DNA of 37,600 nucleotides, taken from contig NZ_JADZBI010000183.1 in the NCBI RefSeq assembly GCF_020852195.1, forward strand, positions 1-37,600. Direction: 5' to 3'. A program made the position numbers and the translations under genes. Positions 37,211 through 37,600 of the stretch are shown here, piece by piece (the first letter of the stretch is position 1; each line of letters begins with the position of its first letter). This DNA is from Hyphomicrobium sp. Lineage in GTDB: Bacteria > Pseudomonadota > Alphaproteobacteria > Rhizobiales > Hyphomicrobiaceae. The notes under the pieces are model-generated. The model worked only from the letters and a program-made list of their open reading frames with translations, searched no databases and was not told the DNA's origin.

Positions 37211-37458
37211 GAAGAACTGTGACGCCCCTAGGGGGGATAGGTGGGACGGCGCCACGTTCGCAAGTGCTATTGAAACCCCAAACAACCTTGCATTGCAAGA
37301 GATGGCGCAGATGAATTGCGCGTGTTGCTTAAGATTTTCGCCAGCAAGTAAGAAGAACTGTAGGAGTAAGCCGTTAGAAACCATCGCATAAAAGTCAACG
37401 TATTAAGGATATATGATTATCTTCAACGCTTTGCGCCGACAGCCCGAGTTGCTTGCAC

Positions 37459-37600
37459 TCACGGGGCGACCGACATCGGCATAGCGCGCGAAACTACGTC
37501 CTCCCCGCCGTCGAAAGCGCTGTCGTCGCGGTTGTAGAGGTCGTTGCGGAACTGGACGACGCCCCTCTCCTCCCAGGCCGTAAGGTAGATGCAGTGCACC
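37459..37600 (-). CDS. 3' end of L,D-transpeptidase (YcbB/LdtD-like), truncated by window edge
   Basis: Minus strand reads VHCIYLTAWEERGVVQFRNDLYNRDDSAFDGGEDVVSRAMPMSVAP*, matching the remembered C-terminal pattern (YxTAWxxxxGxVQFRxDIYGRD) of that family. Confidence 0.6.
   Translation of the reverse strand, partial: VHCIYLTAWEERGVVQFRNDLYNRDDSAFDGGEDVVSRAMPMSVAP

Noticed and set aside
1-37600. CRISPR arrays, tRNA or rRNA genes, prophage or transposase genes
   Set aside because: None seen; no regularly spaced direct repeats, no tRNA cloverleaf recognised, no phage or transposase protein signatures.

Overview
High-GC alphaproteobacterial window, very probably Hyphomicrobium or a close relative. 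The 2-hydroxyacid dehydrogenase at 32704-33672 reads almost like the Hyphomicrobium glycerate dehydrogenase as I remember it; no alignment was run. Positions 1-22053 are a Rhizobiales-type flagellar supercluster: flgB-flgC-fliE-flgG-flgA-flgI-motE-like-(flgH); flhB-fliN-motA; flgF-fliI; ftcR-flgE-flgK-flgL-flaF-flbT-flgD-fliQ-flhA-fliR-fliJ-like-rod-binding-flgN-like-fliL-like. A MarC-family gene and a Usg-family gene are interspersed. Positions 22318-28434 hold a BamE-like secreted protein, a C-terminal J-domain protein, a PP2C phosphatase, two FHA proteins and a divergent transmembrane Ser/Thr kinase with a seven-repeat WD40 domain. Downstream are rsmD, rluB-like, tadA, a patatin phospholipase, secreted hypotheticals, glycerate dehydrogenase, two tandem TPR paralogs, a membrane SNase-like protein and the 3' end of an L,D-transpeptidase. 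The most interesting unannotated signal is a family of CTAG-bounded palindromic elements (23300-23358, 30432-30537, 32602-32707). Their edges coincide exactly with the TAG stop codons of four flanking genes, and they look like modular non-autonomous mobile repeats. Other leads are a near-perfect 20-bp palindrome upstream of ftcR (22191-22210), the transmembrane kinase/phosphatase/FHA/J-domain locus, absence of fliM and fliG from their usual slots, and a possible C-rich intergenic transcript near the right end.
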